The translations under genes and the position numbers were made by a program. 64,000 nucleotides of DNA from Pseudemcibacter aquimaris (lineage in GTDB: Bacteria > Pseudomonadota > Alphaproteobacteria > Sphingomonadales > Emcibacteraceae), in contig NZ_CP079800.1 in NCBI RefSeq assembly GCF_028869115.1, positions 2,108,001 to 2,172,000 on the forward strand. Direction: 5' to 3'. The first letter of the stretch is position 1, and the number at the start of each line of letters is the position of its first letter. Positions 1 through 8,821 of the stretch are shown one piece after another. The notes beneath the pieces are model-generated. The model was not told the DNA's origin. It searched no databases and saw nothing but the letters and a program-made list of their open reading frames with translations.

Positions 1-289
1 AATCAACACTACTTAATGCTCGTCCATGCCATGAAATATGCCCATGTGTATCGATTAATCCCGGAAGAACTGTGCGCCCCTCCCCATCCATACGTTCATC
101 TGCATTGATATCCGGATTAGCTTCTTTGAATGTCCTTAAAACCTTACCTTCATCATATTCAATTGCGGAAAACTGCTTTAATTTTCCGTCTTCCATAGTA
201 AAGCCATTAATATTGTATAAAAGTGTGCTGGCCTCGGCTGATGTAAATGCCATAATCCCCGCGGCAATAATGCTTGCTGATAATTTCAT
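1..289 (-). CDS. Amidohydrolase family protein, N-terminal part
   Basis: This gene runs off the left edge, so only about 96 residues are visible. The start is ATG at 289, preceded by AAGGGA. It begins with a hydrophobic Sec signal peptide (MKLSASIIAAGIMAFTSAEA), so the protein is exported. Residues near 79-91 read VLPGLIDTHGHIS, the HxH metal-binding loop that opens the TIM barrel in the amidohydrolase superfamily (imidazolonepropionase/dihydroorotase type). The substrate cannot be told from this fragment. The upstream hydrolase gene at 337-1137 lies on the same strand 47 bases away, so the two are probably co-transcribed. Confidence 0.8.
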   Translation of the reverse strand, partial: MKLSASIIAAGIMAFTSAEASTLLYNINGFTMEDGKLKQFSAIEYDEGKVLRTFKEANPDINADERMDGEGRTVLPGLIDTHGHISWHGRALSSVD

Positions 290-336
290 GTTCGTCCCTT
301 ATGATGTTTTTTAAGCCATCATACTGAATAACAAGT

Positions 337-1137
337 TTAAGGCAAACGTTTAAGAAACTCTTCTACCTCAAGCATATATTCTTCTTTAAATTCTTCTAGT
401 AGATGCCCACCATTTGGATAAGAAATATGGCTACATTGTTCACCGATTTTCTCGCAAATTTCCCATGCCATTGCCGTTGATGGCCATGCTTTATCCTTGC
501 CGCCGGAAAGAAGTAACGTTGGAATATCAATATCTTGAACCGGAATAAGCGCTTTTTTTACTTTATCCTTTTGTGTAAGCGAGGCCGCATGACGATTATC
601 AAGCCCAAGTTCATTTTGCTTTTCCCGTGAAATATATGGAACAAAGGGAATTGCTTTTCCGTCAAAGCTCCAGCTGGAAGGGCTCTGCATTATTTTTGAA
701 AAATCTTTTGGAAAACCTTGCCAAACAACCTTACTCGGTGCCATCGCAATGATACCTTTATATTCATCGGGATAGTGACTAGCCAGTACAAGTGATGCTT
801 CCGCCCCTTTTGAAAGACCATAAAGAATCACACCTGAACTTCTTTCATCAAGCCATTTCCTTGCCGTTTCAAAATATTCAATCGGGATCATTTCCAATGT
901 TTCTGGAAGACCTTCCTCACCATAATATGAAATAGCAAGAACATTATATCCCATCGCATTAAGGCGCGTTGCCGTTTCATGATCTTTGCCCATACCGGAA
1001 CCGGCAACAATTAAGATACCAATTTTATCTTTATTCCCTGCACTATAAAAATCGCCATTAAATGGAACGTTCTTCACCGTTTCCTGTGCATTTGCGACAT
1101 TAAAAATTACCCCAATAGCAATCAAAATTCTAAGCAT
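337..1137 (-). CDS. Secreted alpha/beta hydrolase, BAAT-C/dienelactone hydrolase-like
   Basis: A 266-residue protein with a Sec signal peptide ending in NVANAQ. The ATG at 1137 is chosen over in-frame ATGs at 1149 and 1179 because GGAAG lies at the right distance and the signal peptide starts there. The nucleophile elbow is GLSKGAEA, the acid loop GGKDKAWPS and the catalytic histidine is in NGGHLLEE, so the Ser-Asp-His triad looks complete. The order and spacing resemble the C-terminal domain of acyl-CoA thioester hydrolases/BAAT. The export signal argues for a periplasmic esterase or peptidase rather than a CoA enzyme. It probably shares an operon with the amidohydrolase downstream. Confidence 0.75.
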   Translation of the reverse strand: MLRILIAIGVIFNVANAQETVKNVPFNGDFYSAGNKDKIGILIVAGSGMGKDHETATRLNAMGYNVLAISYYGEEGLPETLEMIPIEYFETARKWLDERSSGVILYGLSKGAEASLVLASHYPDEYKGIIAMAPSKVVWQGFPKDFSKIMQSPSSWSFDGKAIPFVPYISREKQNELGLDNRHAASLTQKDKVKKALIPVQDIDIPTLLLSGGKDKAWPSTAMAWEICEKIGEQCSHISYPNGGHLLEEFKEEYMLEVEEFLKRLP

Positions 1138-1312
1138 ATTATCTTCCATAAGTTTTTGCGTAATATTAATTCGGATCAAATATTTTTGTTGAAGTTTGCG
1201 ATAAAGCTTTCAAAATTTGAGGTGAATGAATTATCGTTTCTTTATAGTTTCTTAATGACTCTATGAAATAAAAAGTAAATAACATTTAGTATGTTAAACA
1301 TTAGGAGTTGAT

Positions 1313-3742
1313 TTGACAGGGCCAGTTAAAGCTATAAACTTAAATTATATTGGTAATTGGGGACGCATATTTTCAGCAATAATTTTCACATTATTGCTAT
1401 CAATATCCGCAAATGCGCAAGTTTCAGAAACACTGGAAACCTTAACACCCGAAGAACGGGAATGGATTGCGGCAAACCCAGTCCTAAAAACAACCAATAA
1501 TATGGACCTGATCCCGCTTGATTTCGTTGAAAATGGCAGGCCCATGGGTTTCGCCATCGATTATTTAAATCTGGTCGCAAGTAAAATTGGCGTCGAATTA
1601 GAGTTTATAAATGGAAAATCCTGGATTGAGCTTGTTGATATGGCTCGAAATCGTGAAATAGATATAATTCATAGCTTAGTCCAAAACCCAAGACGCGACG
1701 AATTTTTGCATTTTACCACACCATATTTAAATCATTCTGTTGTAACATATGGCCGTGTGGGTGAACCCCGATTAAATAGTATTGAAGATATTGCAGATAA
1801 AAGAATTGGTGTCATCAAGGGTTGGGCAATAACGGATTATTATCAAAATAATCACCCTGAATTTACACTTATTGAATTCACAGGAATTCTTGATGCTTTA
1901 CGTGCAATTTCCAATAATGAAATTGACGTTATGACAGGTTCGATGATTGCCGTTGATTACTATATTTCACAGTACTTCTTGAGAGATATAGTAATCATTG
2001 GCGATGATTTTGCATTTAACACAAGCAACCTAATTAAACACCGATTAGCCAGTACAATAGACAAACCAATTTTACGGGATATCCTTCAAAAAGGAATGGA
2101 TGCTATCACAGATGAAGAGTACGAAGTTATCATCAAAAAATGGAACCTTGATCATGAAACCGAAGCCTCCATTGAATTGGGCCTAACGATTGAGGAGCGC
2201 ACATGGTTAGCTGCTAATGAAACGATAAAAGCGGCATCGACACCGGATACTGCGCCATTAGATTTTGTTAACGATAATGGCGAAATTTCCGGTATTTCAG
2301 GTAGTTACCTAAGACGTATCAGCGATCTTATTGGTGTAAAAATTGAGTGGGTAGGGAATAATACTTGGGCAGAAGGATATCAGAAATTATTAGATGGTGA
2401 GGCAGATATTATCTCGCTAATCATTCCTTATGAAGAGAGAAGAGAGGACGTCGAATTTACAGAAAATTATGCAAATACATCTTATGTAATTTTCGCTAGA
2501 GACGATGGTGCGCCACTTATTACCCTTGATGCAATGGAGGGTAAAAAACTTGTTCAAGTACGTGATTATGAAGTTACCAATAATATTAAAAGGGATTACC
2601 CAGATATTGAAATGGTTATAGTCGATACACCTGATGAAGCCGTAAAAACACTATCTGTTGGTGGTGCTGATGCCTATGTCGGAATTATCCCGGTTATGTC
2701 TTACCACATGGCCGAATATTCTCTTACCAATATTAGAGTAGCTGGTAGCACAGAATATAGAACCCCTTATGCTATTGGTATAAGTAAGGATAAGCCGATC
2801 CTTGCCAGTATTATGAAAAAAGCTATGCGCCATTTTTCAGAAACGGAAAAGGCAGAAATTAACCGTGAATGGCTTTCGCTTACAATTAATCAGGAACAGG
2901 ATTATACCCTATTATTTACTGTCACTTTAGGGGCAGCATGTATCATCATAATCGTATTATTCTGGGTTAATAAGTTAAAGCTTGAAATTAACCGCCGTAA
3001 AGCCGTCGAAAAAGAATTAAACCGCGCGTTAGATGTTCGTGCGACATTCTTTGGTCACATGAGTCATGAATTAAGAACCCCGCTCAACGCCATTATCGGT
3101 TTTGCTGAAATGCTTCCACTTCATGAGAAAAAGGATGATTATAATGAAAGGGTGCAGGAATATGCCGATTATATAACATCTGGTGGCAAGCATTTATTAT
3201 CGCTCGTGAATGACTTACTTGATCAGAATAAAATTGAAACCGGTGCTATTAAGGTATCAATTGAAACTCTTAAAATTGATGATTTGCTTAAAACATATAT
3301 CGCTGAACTTAACCCTATTACCAAAGAAAACAGTCAAACAATCGAGCTCATCACAAGTGAACCGATCGGAACCATCCAATCTGACAGAAGACTGTTCAAA
3401 CAAATCATCGTCAATATTCTTTCCAATGCACAGAAATATTCACCAAATGGGGAAACGATTACTATTCAGGTAACACCTGCAAATGACAATAATACTAAAA
3501 TATCCATCAAGGATAACGGCGATGGAATTTCAGAAGATATCTTGGAAGAATTGTCAGCATATAAAGATAAACAAAAAGCACATTTCATCGCAAACGCGCA
3601 AGGAACAGGACTTGGATTAATTATTGTTCATCAATTAATGCTAAGATTAGACGGCACATTGGATATTAATACGGAAAAAGGTAAGGGTACCGAAATAGCC
3701 CTTACCTTCCCAAACAATCATAAAAACGCTGGCGTTCTTTAA
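1313..3742 (+). CDS. Histidine kinase with two periplasmic SBP_bac_3 sensor domains
   Basis: An 809-residue membrane sensor kinase. The start is TTG at 1313; AGGAG at 1302-1306 sits correctly upstream and no ATG precedes the signal sequence (residues 13-35, ending SANAQ). Two solute-binding family 3 domains follow, about residues 45-280 and 295-522, each opening with a similar xEERxWxAANxxxK segment. A membrane helix spans about 532-553. The HisKA box is GHMSHELRTPLNAI with phospho-acceptor His585. The ATPase domain has N, G1 (DNGDGIS) and G2 (GTGLGL) boxes. The tandem sensor plan recalls BvgS/EvgS, but there is no receiver or Hpt domain, so its partner regulator is elsewhere. The ligand may be an amino acid or similar small molecule. 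Confidence 0.9.
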   Translation: MTGPVKAINLNYIGNWGRIFSAIIFTLLLSISANAQVSETLETLTPEEREWIAANPVLKTTNNMDLIPLDFVENGRPMGFAIDYLNLVASKIGVELEFINGKSWIELVDMARNREIDIIHSLVQNPRRDEFLHFTTPYLNHSVVTYGRVGEPRLNSIEDIADKRIGVIKGWAITDYYQNNHPEFTLIEFTGILDALRAISNNEIDVMTGSMIAVDYYISQYFLRDIVIIGDDFAFNTSNLIKHRLASTIDKPILRDILQKGMDAITDEEYEVIIKKWNLDHETEASIELGLTIEERTWLAANETIKAASTPDTAPLDFVNDNGEISGISGSYLRRISDLIGVKIEWVGNNTWAEGYQKLLDGEADIISLIIPYEERREDVEFTENYANTSYVIFARDDGAPLITLDAMEGKKLVQVRDYEVTNNIKRDYPDIEMVIVDTPDEAVKTLSVGGADAYVGIIPVMSYHMAEYSLTNIRVAGSTEYRTPYAIGISKDKPILASIMKKAMRHFSETEKAEINREWLSLTINQEQDYTLLFTVTLGAACIIIIVLFWVNKLKLEINRRKAVEKELNRALDVRATFFGHMSHELRTPLNAIIGFAEMLPLHEKKDDYNERVQEYADYITSGGKHLLSLVNDLLDQNKIETGAIKVSIETLKIDDLLKTYIAELNPITKENSQTIELITSEPIGTIQSDRRLFKQIIVNILSNAQKYSPNGETITIQVTPANDNNTKISIKDNGDGISEDILEELSAYKDKQKAHFIANAQGTGLGLIIVHQLMLRLDGTLDINTEKGKGTEIALTFPNNHKNAGVL

Positions 3743-4317
3743 TCCATTGCATCAATGGCTTCTAGAATAGCATCAATTTCCGGACGTTCTTTATAACTGC
3801 TGCCGTTCACGATCGTATCGCTTTCCACGTATAATTTATTCTTGATCACACCATCTGGGCTAATTAAGAATACGATAGGGTGTGGATATCCGTAATATTT
3901 TGATTCCGGTGATGTGCTGTCATTTAAAATGCCAAATTCTTTAATGACAACGGATCCAACATCTGCAAGAAGCGGAACGCTAAAGCCTTCTTTATCAAAG
4001 AAATCCTTTTGAATTTGCGGGTCATCATAACTGATTAAAACTGGTGTAATACCACGGTCAAGAAAATCCTGCGCCCGCTCATTAACCTCTTTTGCCTGTG
4101 TTTTACAATATGGGCACCAATCAACAGAACGCACGAAAAACAGCGCAATCCCGTTTTCACTTTTTAGGCTATCTAGGTTTTCGACTTGGCCACTGGTTGC
4201 CATCAATGATAAATCATGCGGGATTTTTGCGCCTGCATCCGGCCCTAATCCTTGTGCATTAGCATTCTGTGCGAAAAGCACCATAATAACGATTGGAAGC
4301 AATTTTAATATTTTCAT
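3739..4317 (-). CDS. Secreted thioredoxin-fold peroxiredoxin-like protein (AhpC/TSA)
   Basis: A 192-residue protein with a Sec signal peptide (cleavage near NANAQ) and AAGGG upstream of the ATG. The core is a thioredoxin fold with VDWCPYCKTQ, giving a CPYC redox pair near residues 72-75, followed by a peroxiredoxin-like PVLLADVGS... region and a cis-proline-like stretch near YPHPIVFLI. This fits a periplasmic thiol peroxidase or disulphide reductase of the AhpC/TSA or redoxin type. Its last four bases overlap the end of the convergent histidine kinase gene. The particular substrate is not evident. Confidence 0.8.
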   Translation of the reverse strand: MKILKLLPIVIMVLFAQNANAQGLGPDAGAKIPHDLSLMATSGQVENLDSLKSENGIALFFVRSVDWCPYCKTQAKEVNERAQDFLDRGITPVLISYDDPQIQKDFFDKEGFSVPLLADVGSVVIKEFGILNDSTSPESKYYGYPHPIVFLISPDGVIKNKLYVESDTIVNGSSYKERPEIDAILEAIDAMD

Positions 4318-4396
4318 TATTTTACCCTTATATTTATTTGAATGAAGGATAACTTTAATGATGCAGGTTCACCAATCACTTTTTTGTGTTTTTCTT

Positions 4397-6022
4397 TTAA
4401 CCGCGGACACGTGGTCTAAAATATAAATGCCATGGTGCAGGAATGTCTTCGAGCTTCATTTGAACCTCAATCAGATTTGGGCCGTCATGATCAAATGCTT
4501 CTTTTAATGCTGCGCGTAATCCTTCCGATGTATCCGTTCGGCACGATTTAACACCAAAACTTTCACCAAGTTTCACAAAATCCGGGTTAACGAGATCGGA
4601 TGCAATGACCCTGCCCTCGTGTGAGGTTTGTTGGATACGCTGAACATTGCCATATGCATTATCATTAAACACGATACAAACCATTGGGATATTAAACTGA
4701 ACCGCGGTGGCCAGTTCCTGAACGTTAAACAAAAAGCCGCCATCACCGGCAACTGTCACCACTTTTTTATCTGGATGTGCCACTTGTACCCCAAGGCCCG
4801 TTGCATAACTATGGCCCAATGTCCCCTGATAACTTGGGTATAGGTATGTGCGCGGGTTATAAACAGGGAAAGCATCACGGGATGCATAGCCCATCTGCGT
4901 TAGATCAGTTACAAAATGCCCATCTTCCGGTAATTCATCACGGATCACGTTTAGATATTCCACCTGTGGTGCCATTATGTTGATTTCTTTTTCAACATCA
5001 TCCTTGATTTGCTTTAACGTTTCAGCAGGCCACTTTGCATCGCAATCGCCAAGAGCATCGGCAAGTGCTTTTGCCCCCTTGCCAGCATCACATTCAATAC
5101 CCACATCGGGAATTCCAAAAATCTGCATTTCAATAGCATCAATATCAAGACGGATAACCTTCATATTTTCATCAACACCCCATCCATCAAGTTGCGGTGT
5201 CATACGCGTTCCAATACCAACGACCACATCTGCTTCTTTCCAGAAATAATGCCCTGCAACCGGTGCATATGCATATTCGTCGCGTGCATCAACGACACCA
5301 AGTGCATTGACCGATGGCACAACAGGTGCTTTTAAAACTTTAGCAAGTTCACGAACTTCTTCCGATGCATCAAGCGTTCCACCACCAATGAATAATACAG
5401 GACGCTTCGCATTACGCAGCATCTCGGCTGCCTTTTTAATTGTTTTATCCTTTGGCGCGCGTGGCGCACGTTTTTTAATGGTGATTGCTTCTGTAACTTC
5501 CGCCTGCATCGGCATAATGTCCATAGCCATTTCAATCTCAACGGGGCGAATACGGCCACTCGAAAGTTCATTGAATGCACGCGCCATTATGGATGGCGTT
5601 TCTTCCGGGCTATCTATTCGTCTTGCGAATTTGGTAATTTTTTCCGCAATTTCAATCTGGTCACGAATTTCATGAAGCTGTCCTGTGCCCATATTGATTT
5701 TATCGCTTGGGATTTGTCCGGAAATACACATCATTGGCGTATTACACGCATACCCCGTTGAAATAGCCGCCGTCGCATTGAGAAGACCCGGCCCCGGCAC
5801 GACGAAAAATGCACCGACACGCCCTGTTGATTGCGCAAAACCATATGCCATATACGCCGCACCCTGTTCATGGCGCGTGTGAATAATGCTAATTTCATCA
5901 GAACGGTCATACATTGCACTAAAGCTGTAATCCAGTTGTGCGCCCGGCACACCAAACACCTGAGTAACCCCATTTGCAATCAAGCTATCAACAATGGCCT
6001 GCCCGCCGGTCATTTTCGCCAT
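4397..6022 (-). CDS. Thiamine-diphosphate-dependent enzyme, acetolactate synthase/decarboxylase-like
   Basis: A 541-residue protein with the three-domain plan of the acetohydroxyacid synthase/benzoylformate decarboxylase superfamily. The N-terminal domain holds the conserved glutamate in RHEQGAAYMAYG (Glu52) that activates ThDP. The C-terminal domain has the ThDP/Mg motif AGDGGFLFN (about 426) with the partner Asn at NDNAYGN. No regulatory small subunit is nearby and it is not in an ilv context. It is divergent from an IclR regulator that fronts aromatic-ring genes, so a role in carboligating or decarboxylating a 2-oxo acid formed in that pathway is a reasonable inference. Substrate is unknown; annotation as IlvB would be unsafe. 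Confidence 0.85.
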   Translation of the reverse strand: MAKMTGGQAIVDSLIANGVTQVFGVPGAQLDYSFSAMYDRSDEISIIHTRHEQGAAYMAYGFAQSTGRVGAFFVVPGPGLLNATAAISTGYACNTPMMCISGQIPSDKINMGTGQLHEIRDQIEIAEKITKFARRIDSPEETPSIMARAFNELSSGRIRPVEIEMAMDIMPMQAEVTEAITIKKRAPRAPKDKTIKKAAEMLRNAKRPVLFIGGGTLDASEEVRELAKVLKAPVVPSVNALGVVDARDEYAYAPVAGHYFWKEADVVVGIGTRMTPQLDGWGVDENMKVIRLDIDAIEMQIFGIPDVGIECDAGKGAKALADALGDCDAKWPAETLKQIKDDVEKEINIMAPQVEYLNVIRDELPEDGHFVTDLTQMGYASRDAFPVYNPRTYLYPSYQGTLGHSYATGLGVQVAHPDKKVVTVAGDGGFLFNVQELATAVQFNIPMVCIVFNDNAYGNVQRIQQTSHEGRVIASDLVNPDFVKLGESFGVKSCRTDTSEGLRAALKEAFDHDGPNLIEVQMKLEDIPAPWHLYFRPRVRG

Positions 6023-6037
6023 AAGTAACCCCTATTC

Positions 6038-6047
6038 GTTCCGTTAT
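6038..6047 (-). promoter_or_regulatory. Putative operator copy upstream of the TPP enzyme
   Basis: Read on the minus strand this is ATAACGGAAC, identical over ten bases to 6960-6969 upstream of the HpaB-like gene. It lies 16 bases before the start of the TPP enzyme gene. Two copies facing the two outward transcription units around an IclR gene suggest a shared regulator site. The assignment to the IclR protein is inference. Confidence 0.4.
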
Positions 6048-6073
6048 TTAAGACATGGTTTCAATATTTGAGA

Positions 6074-6101
6074 TTTGCGTCATTATATGTATAATCGCAA
6101 A
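6074..6101. promoter_or_regulatory. Inverted repeat TTTGCG-N16-CGCAAA before the IclR gene
   Basis: Six-base half-sites TTTGCG (6074-6079) and CGCAAA (6096-6101) are separated by 16 bases, so their centres are 22 bases apart, about two helical turns. The element ends just before the ribosome binding site of the IclR gene, where an autoregulatory site would be expected. Six-base arms can occur by chance, so this is tentative. Confidence 0.3.
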
Positions 6102-6119
6102 CAATGGAAGGGTCATTAT

Positions 6120-6935
6120 ATGAATAACGAAAATAAAGTCACCGAAAATACATCCATGGTGCGGTCAATATCAGTCACTTTTCAACTGTTAGACACAATG
6201 GTACGAGCGGGCGAACCCATGCGGATCACCGAAATCGCCAGACAAATGGGCGAAAGCAAAGCAAAGGTTCACCGTCACTTAAGCACGTTAAGGTCACTTG
6301 GCGTTGTGGAACAGGAAAAAACATCGGAAAAATACCGTCTTGGCTGGAAACTATTTAAACTAGGTCAGGCGGCCTTTGAACAATTTGACCTTAAGGCCAT
6401 CGCCGAACCACATATGGCGCGATTACGCGACTTAACCGGACAATCAGCCGTCCTTGCGGTTGCTTCTGGTGGTGAAGCCGTGGTTATATCCAGCATGGAC
6501 AGTAGCGGTTCCACATCACTTAAGATATCAGCCGTTCCCGGAACTGTTCCACCACTCACGGCATCCGCACAAGGGCGAATTGTGCTGGCCTATTCATCCG
6601 ATGATTATAAAAATGAAGTCTTATCGAAAAACATCAAATCATATAACGACAAATCAATCACTGATGTAGATGAGATTAAAGCACGACTGGATAACATCAA
6701 AAACCGATTATATGAAACCGCGATCGAAGAAGTCATGCTGGGCTTTAGCACAATTGCCGCCCCAATACTGGATGCGGATAATAATTTAATCGGTACTGTG
6801 GGTATTATCGGATCCGTTCAATTTATTGCCGACCCGCCAACCCCACAGCAGATTGCACATGTTCAAAGTTGCGCATCAACCATATCCGCAACATTCGCAT
6901 CACGAGCGTACAAAGGGGTCGCCGATCCTTTTTAG
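6120..6935 (+). CDS. IclR family transcriptional regulator
   Basis: A 271-residue regulator. The ATG at 6120 is preferred because GGAAGGG lies seven bases upstream; an in-frame TTG at 6075 would run through a possible operator. The N-terminal winged helix-turn-helix is visible (RITEIARQMGESKAKVHRHL, about residues 35-54). The C-terminal effector domain follows, with the usual PLTASAQGRIVLAY segment around 140-153. It is divergent from the TPP enzyme and runs into the HpaB/LigAB/reductive dehalogenase genes, a position typical for IclR regulators of aromatic catabolism. The ligand would probably be the aromatic substrate or a ring-cleavage product. Confidence 0.92.
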   Translation: MNNENKVTENTSMVRSISVTFQLLDTMVRAGEPMRITEIARQMGESKAKVHRHLSTLRSLGVVEQEKTSEKYRLGWKLFKLGQAAFEQFDLKAIAEPHMARLRDLTGQSAVLAVASGGEAVVISSMDSSGSTSLKISAVPGTVPPLTASAQGRIVLAYSSDDYKNEVLSKNIKSYNDKSITDVDEIKARLDNIKNRLYETAIEEVMLGFSTIAAPILDADNNLIGTVGIIGSVQFIADPPTPQQIAHVQSCASTISATFASRAYKGVADPF

Positions 6936-6943
6936 TAGATTTT

Positions 6944-6971
6944 CGGAACAATGTATCATATAACGGAACAA
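6944..6971 (+). promoter_or_regulatory. Direct repeat CGGAACAA spaced 20 bp, upstream of the HpaB-like gene
   Basis: CGGAACAA occurs at 6944-6951 and again at 6964-6971, exactly 20 bases apart, so both copies face the same side of the helix. The second copy extends to ATAACGGAAC, which is repeated in inverted orientation before the divergent TPP gene (6038-6047). The pair ends 27 bases before the ATG at 6999. It is likely a regulator binding site; whether the IclR protein binds it is inference. Confidence 0.5.
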
Positions 6972-6998
6972 ATTTTCAATTATCCAACGGAGTAACAC

Positions 6999-8438
6999 AT
7001 GGCAATTCGAAGCGGCAAAGATTATCTGGAAGCCATATCAAAACCACGGGACATCAGAATTGACGGGGAAAAAGTAACCAATGTGGTAACCGATCCACGA
7101 TTTTCCTGTGGCGCACAAACAATGGCAAAAATATTTGATCTTCAATGCCGTGAAGACATGCTTGATAAAATGACATATGTGGAAAATGGTGAACGTTACG
7201 GCCTGTCCCACAAAATGCCGCAATCAAAAGACGATCTTAAAGCCCGTATGGATATGTTTAAAATCTGGTCCGATTTTAGCTGCGGTACATTTGGCCGCAG
7301 CCCGGATTACATGAATGTGTACCTTATGGCAATGTATGCCGCCGCAGATGAATTTGGCGAATATGCGGATAACGTAAGAGGTTATTATAAATATATCCGT
7401 GATAACGATCTTTCCATGACCCATACATTGATCAACCCACAAGTGGACAGATCAAAACCGGTCGAACAACAAGATAAAGACCTTGCCGCCAAAATCGTTG
7501 AAACAAATGACGAAGGTATCGTGATTAAGGGCGCAAGGATGGTATCCACCCTTTCTGCATATGCCGATGAAATCCTTGTGGTGCCATCAGGCATCATTCA
7601 AAATAACCAAGAAGCAAAAGATTACGCATTCGCATTCGGCATTCAAACAGATGCGCCGGGCGTAATTCATATATCAAGACCGTCCGTTATCCATCAAAAC
7701 GAAGGCCATAAAATGGATTATCCAATGTCGGGCCGATTTGATGAAACGGATGCAATGATCATCTTTGATAATGTGTTGGTGCCGTGGGAACGCGTATTCA
7801 CACACGGTGATGTCACCATGTGCAATGAATTTTATAAACGCACAAACATTGGCGCACATATCCTTGATCAATCAACGGTCAGAAGCCTTGCCAAGGCGGA
7901 ATTTTACCGTGATCTTGCCTTTACCATTGCGGACAGCACCAAAACAGATGGTTTCATCAACGTGCAAAACATGCTTGCGGAATTGATGACATCTGTGGAA
8001 ATGGTGCGTTCCATCATTGTCGCCGCCCACGCGGAAGCGAAAGAAACACATGGCATATGGGCCCCTAACCCGGCACCATATGCAGCACTTAGATTACGTT
8101 ATCCAGATATGTATCAACGTATGTGTGAGATTATCCGCATCCTTGGCGCAGGTGGCCTTGTTGCGGTACCAAGTTACGCCGAATTTGACAGTGACACTGC
8201 GAAATATGTTGAAAAATATTTCCAAAGCGCAAACGGCAGCAGCCGTGAACGCACCAAATTGTTCCGCCTTGCCGCCGATGCATCCATGTCAACATTCGCA
8301 GGCAGGCAGCAGCTATACGAACGTTATTATTCAGGCGATCCTGTGCGTGCGGCGGCAATTATGTATAATAACGCTGATAAGGAACCAAATAAGAAACGCA
8401 TCTGGGAATTTCTCGACGAATATGAAAAGAGCCTGTAA
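6999..8438 (+). CDS. HpaB-type FADH2-dependent phenol/4-hydroxyphenylacetate monooxygenase
   Basis: A 479-residue protein that follows the HpaB family along its length: KDYLEAI near the N terminus, GRSPDYMNV, HTLINPQVDR (HpaB has a comparable NPPIDR segment), DNVLVPWERVF and the C-terminal GGR/GRQQLYERYYSGD segment. These are group D flavin monooxygenases that use FADH2 from a separate reductase to hydroxylate phenols; relatives such as TftD, TcpA and HadA act on chlorophenols and displace halide. No HpaC-type reductase gene is seen in the window. The gene starts 63 bases after the IclR gene, with GGAG before the ATG, and overlaps ligA by one base, so it leads the operon. 4-hydroxybutyryl-CoA dehydratase has the same fold but is less likely here. 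Confidence 0.87.
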   Translation: MAIRSGKDYLEAISKPRDIRIDGEKVTNVVTDPRFSCGAQTMAKIFDLQCREDMLDKMTYVENGERYGLSHKMPQSKDDLKARMDMFKIWSDFSCGTFGRSPDYMNVYLMAMYAAADEFGEYADNVRGYYKYIRDNDLSMTHTLINPQVDRSKPVEQQDKDLAAKIVETNDEGIVIKGARMVSTLSAYADEILVVPSGIIQNNQEAKDYAFAFGIQTDAPGVIHISRPSVIHQNEGHKMDYPMSGRFDETDAMIIFDNVLVPWERVFTHGDVTMCNEFYKRTNIGAHILDQSTVRSLAKAEFYRDLAFTIADSTKTDGFINVQNMLAELMTSVEMVRSIIVAAHAEAKETHGIWAPNPAPYAALRLRYPDMYQRMCEIIRILGAGGLVAVPSYAEFDSDTAKYVEKYFQSANGSSRERTKLFRLAADASMSTFAGRQQLYERYYSGDPVRAAAIMYNNADKEPNKKRIWEFLDEYEKSL

Positions 8439-8821
8439 TGACAGACAAATTGATCGATATTGAAACGCCTGATGGTCCGGTAAAATTCACGTCTGAACTT
8501 TCGCAGCGCGCTTATAAGCTAAATGAAATTTGCTATAGCCTTAAAATAAAGGCAAACCGCGACCTTTTTCGTGCAGATTACAAAGCATATATCAAAGATT
8601 ACAATCTTTCCGAATTTGAAGAGAAAATGATTGATGACCGCGACTGGTTAAAAATGGCCCATTACGGTGTGAGTGCCTATGTCATAGGAAAAATGGTCGA
8701 TTGTTTTGATCAAAGCTTCATTGATATGGGCGCCGGTATGCGTGGCGAGACGCAGGAAGAATTCATGAAAAAACGCGCGCCACTGATAAAAAACGTCAAT
8801 CCGGATGAAGGGGATAAATAA
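8438..8821 (+). CDS. LigA-like alpha subunit of a class III extradiol dioxygenase
   Basis: A 127-residue protein with the LigA signature: an all-helical domain with SQRAYKLNEICYSLK near residue 27 and the DRDWLKMAHYGVSAYVIGK segment near 69. In protocatechuate 4,5-dioxygenase the alpha subunit covers the active site of LigB and helps bind the substrate. The ATG overlaps the stop codon of the monooxygenase gene (TAATG) and the stop overlaps the ligB start in the same way, so the three are translationally coupled. Substrate specificity (protocatechuate, gallate or another catechol) cannot be read from this. Confidence 0.9.
   Translation: MTDKLIDIETPDGPVKFTSELSQRAYKLNEICYSLKIKANRDLFRADYKAYIKDYNLSEFEEKMIDDRDWLKMAHYGVSAYVIGKMVDCFDQSFIDMGAGMRGETQEEFMKKRAPLIKNVNPDEGDK

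Noticed and set aside
8017-8463. Open frame of 148 codons in another frame of the plus strand
   Set aside because: It overlaps the end of the HpaB-like gene; composition is that of an out-of-frame reading.
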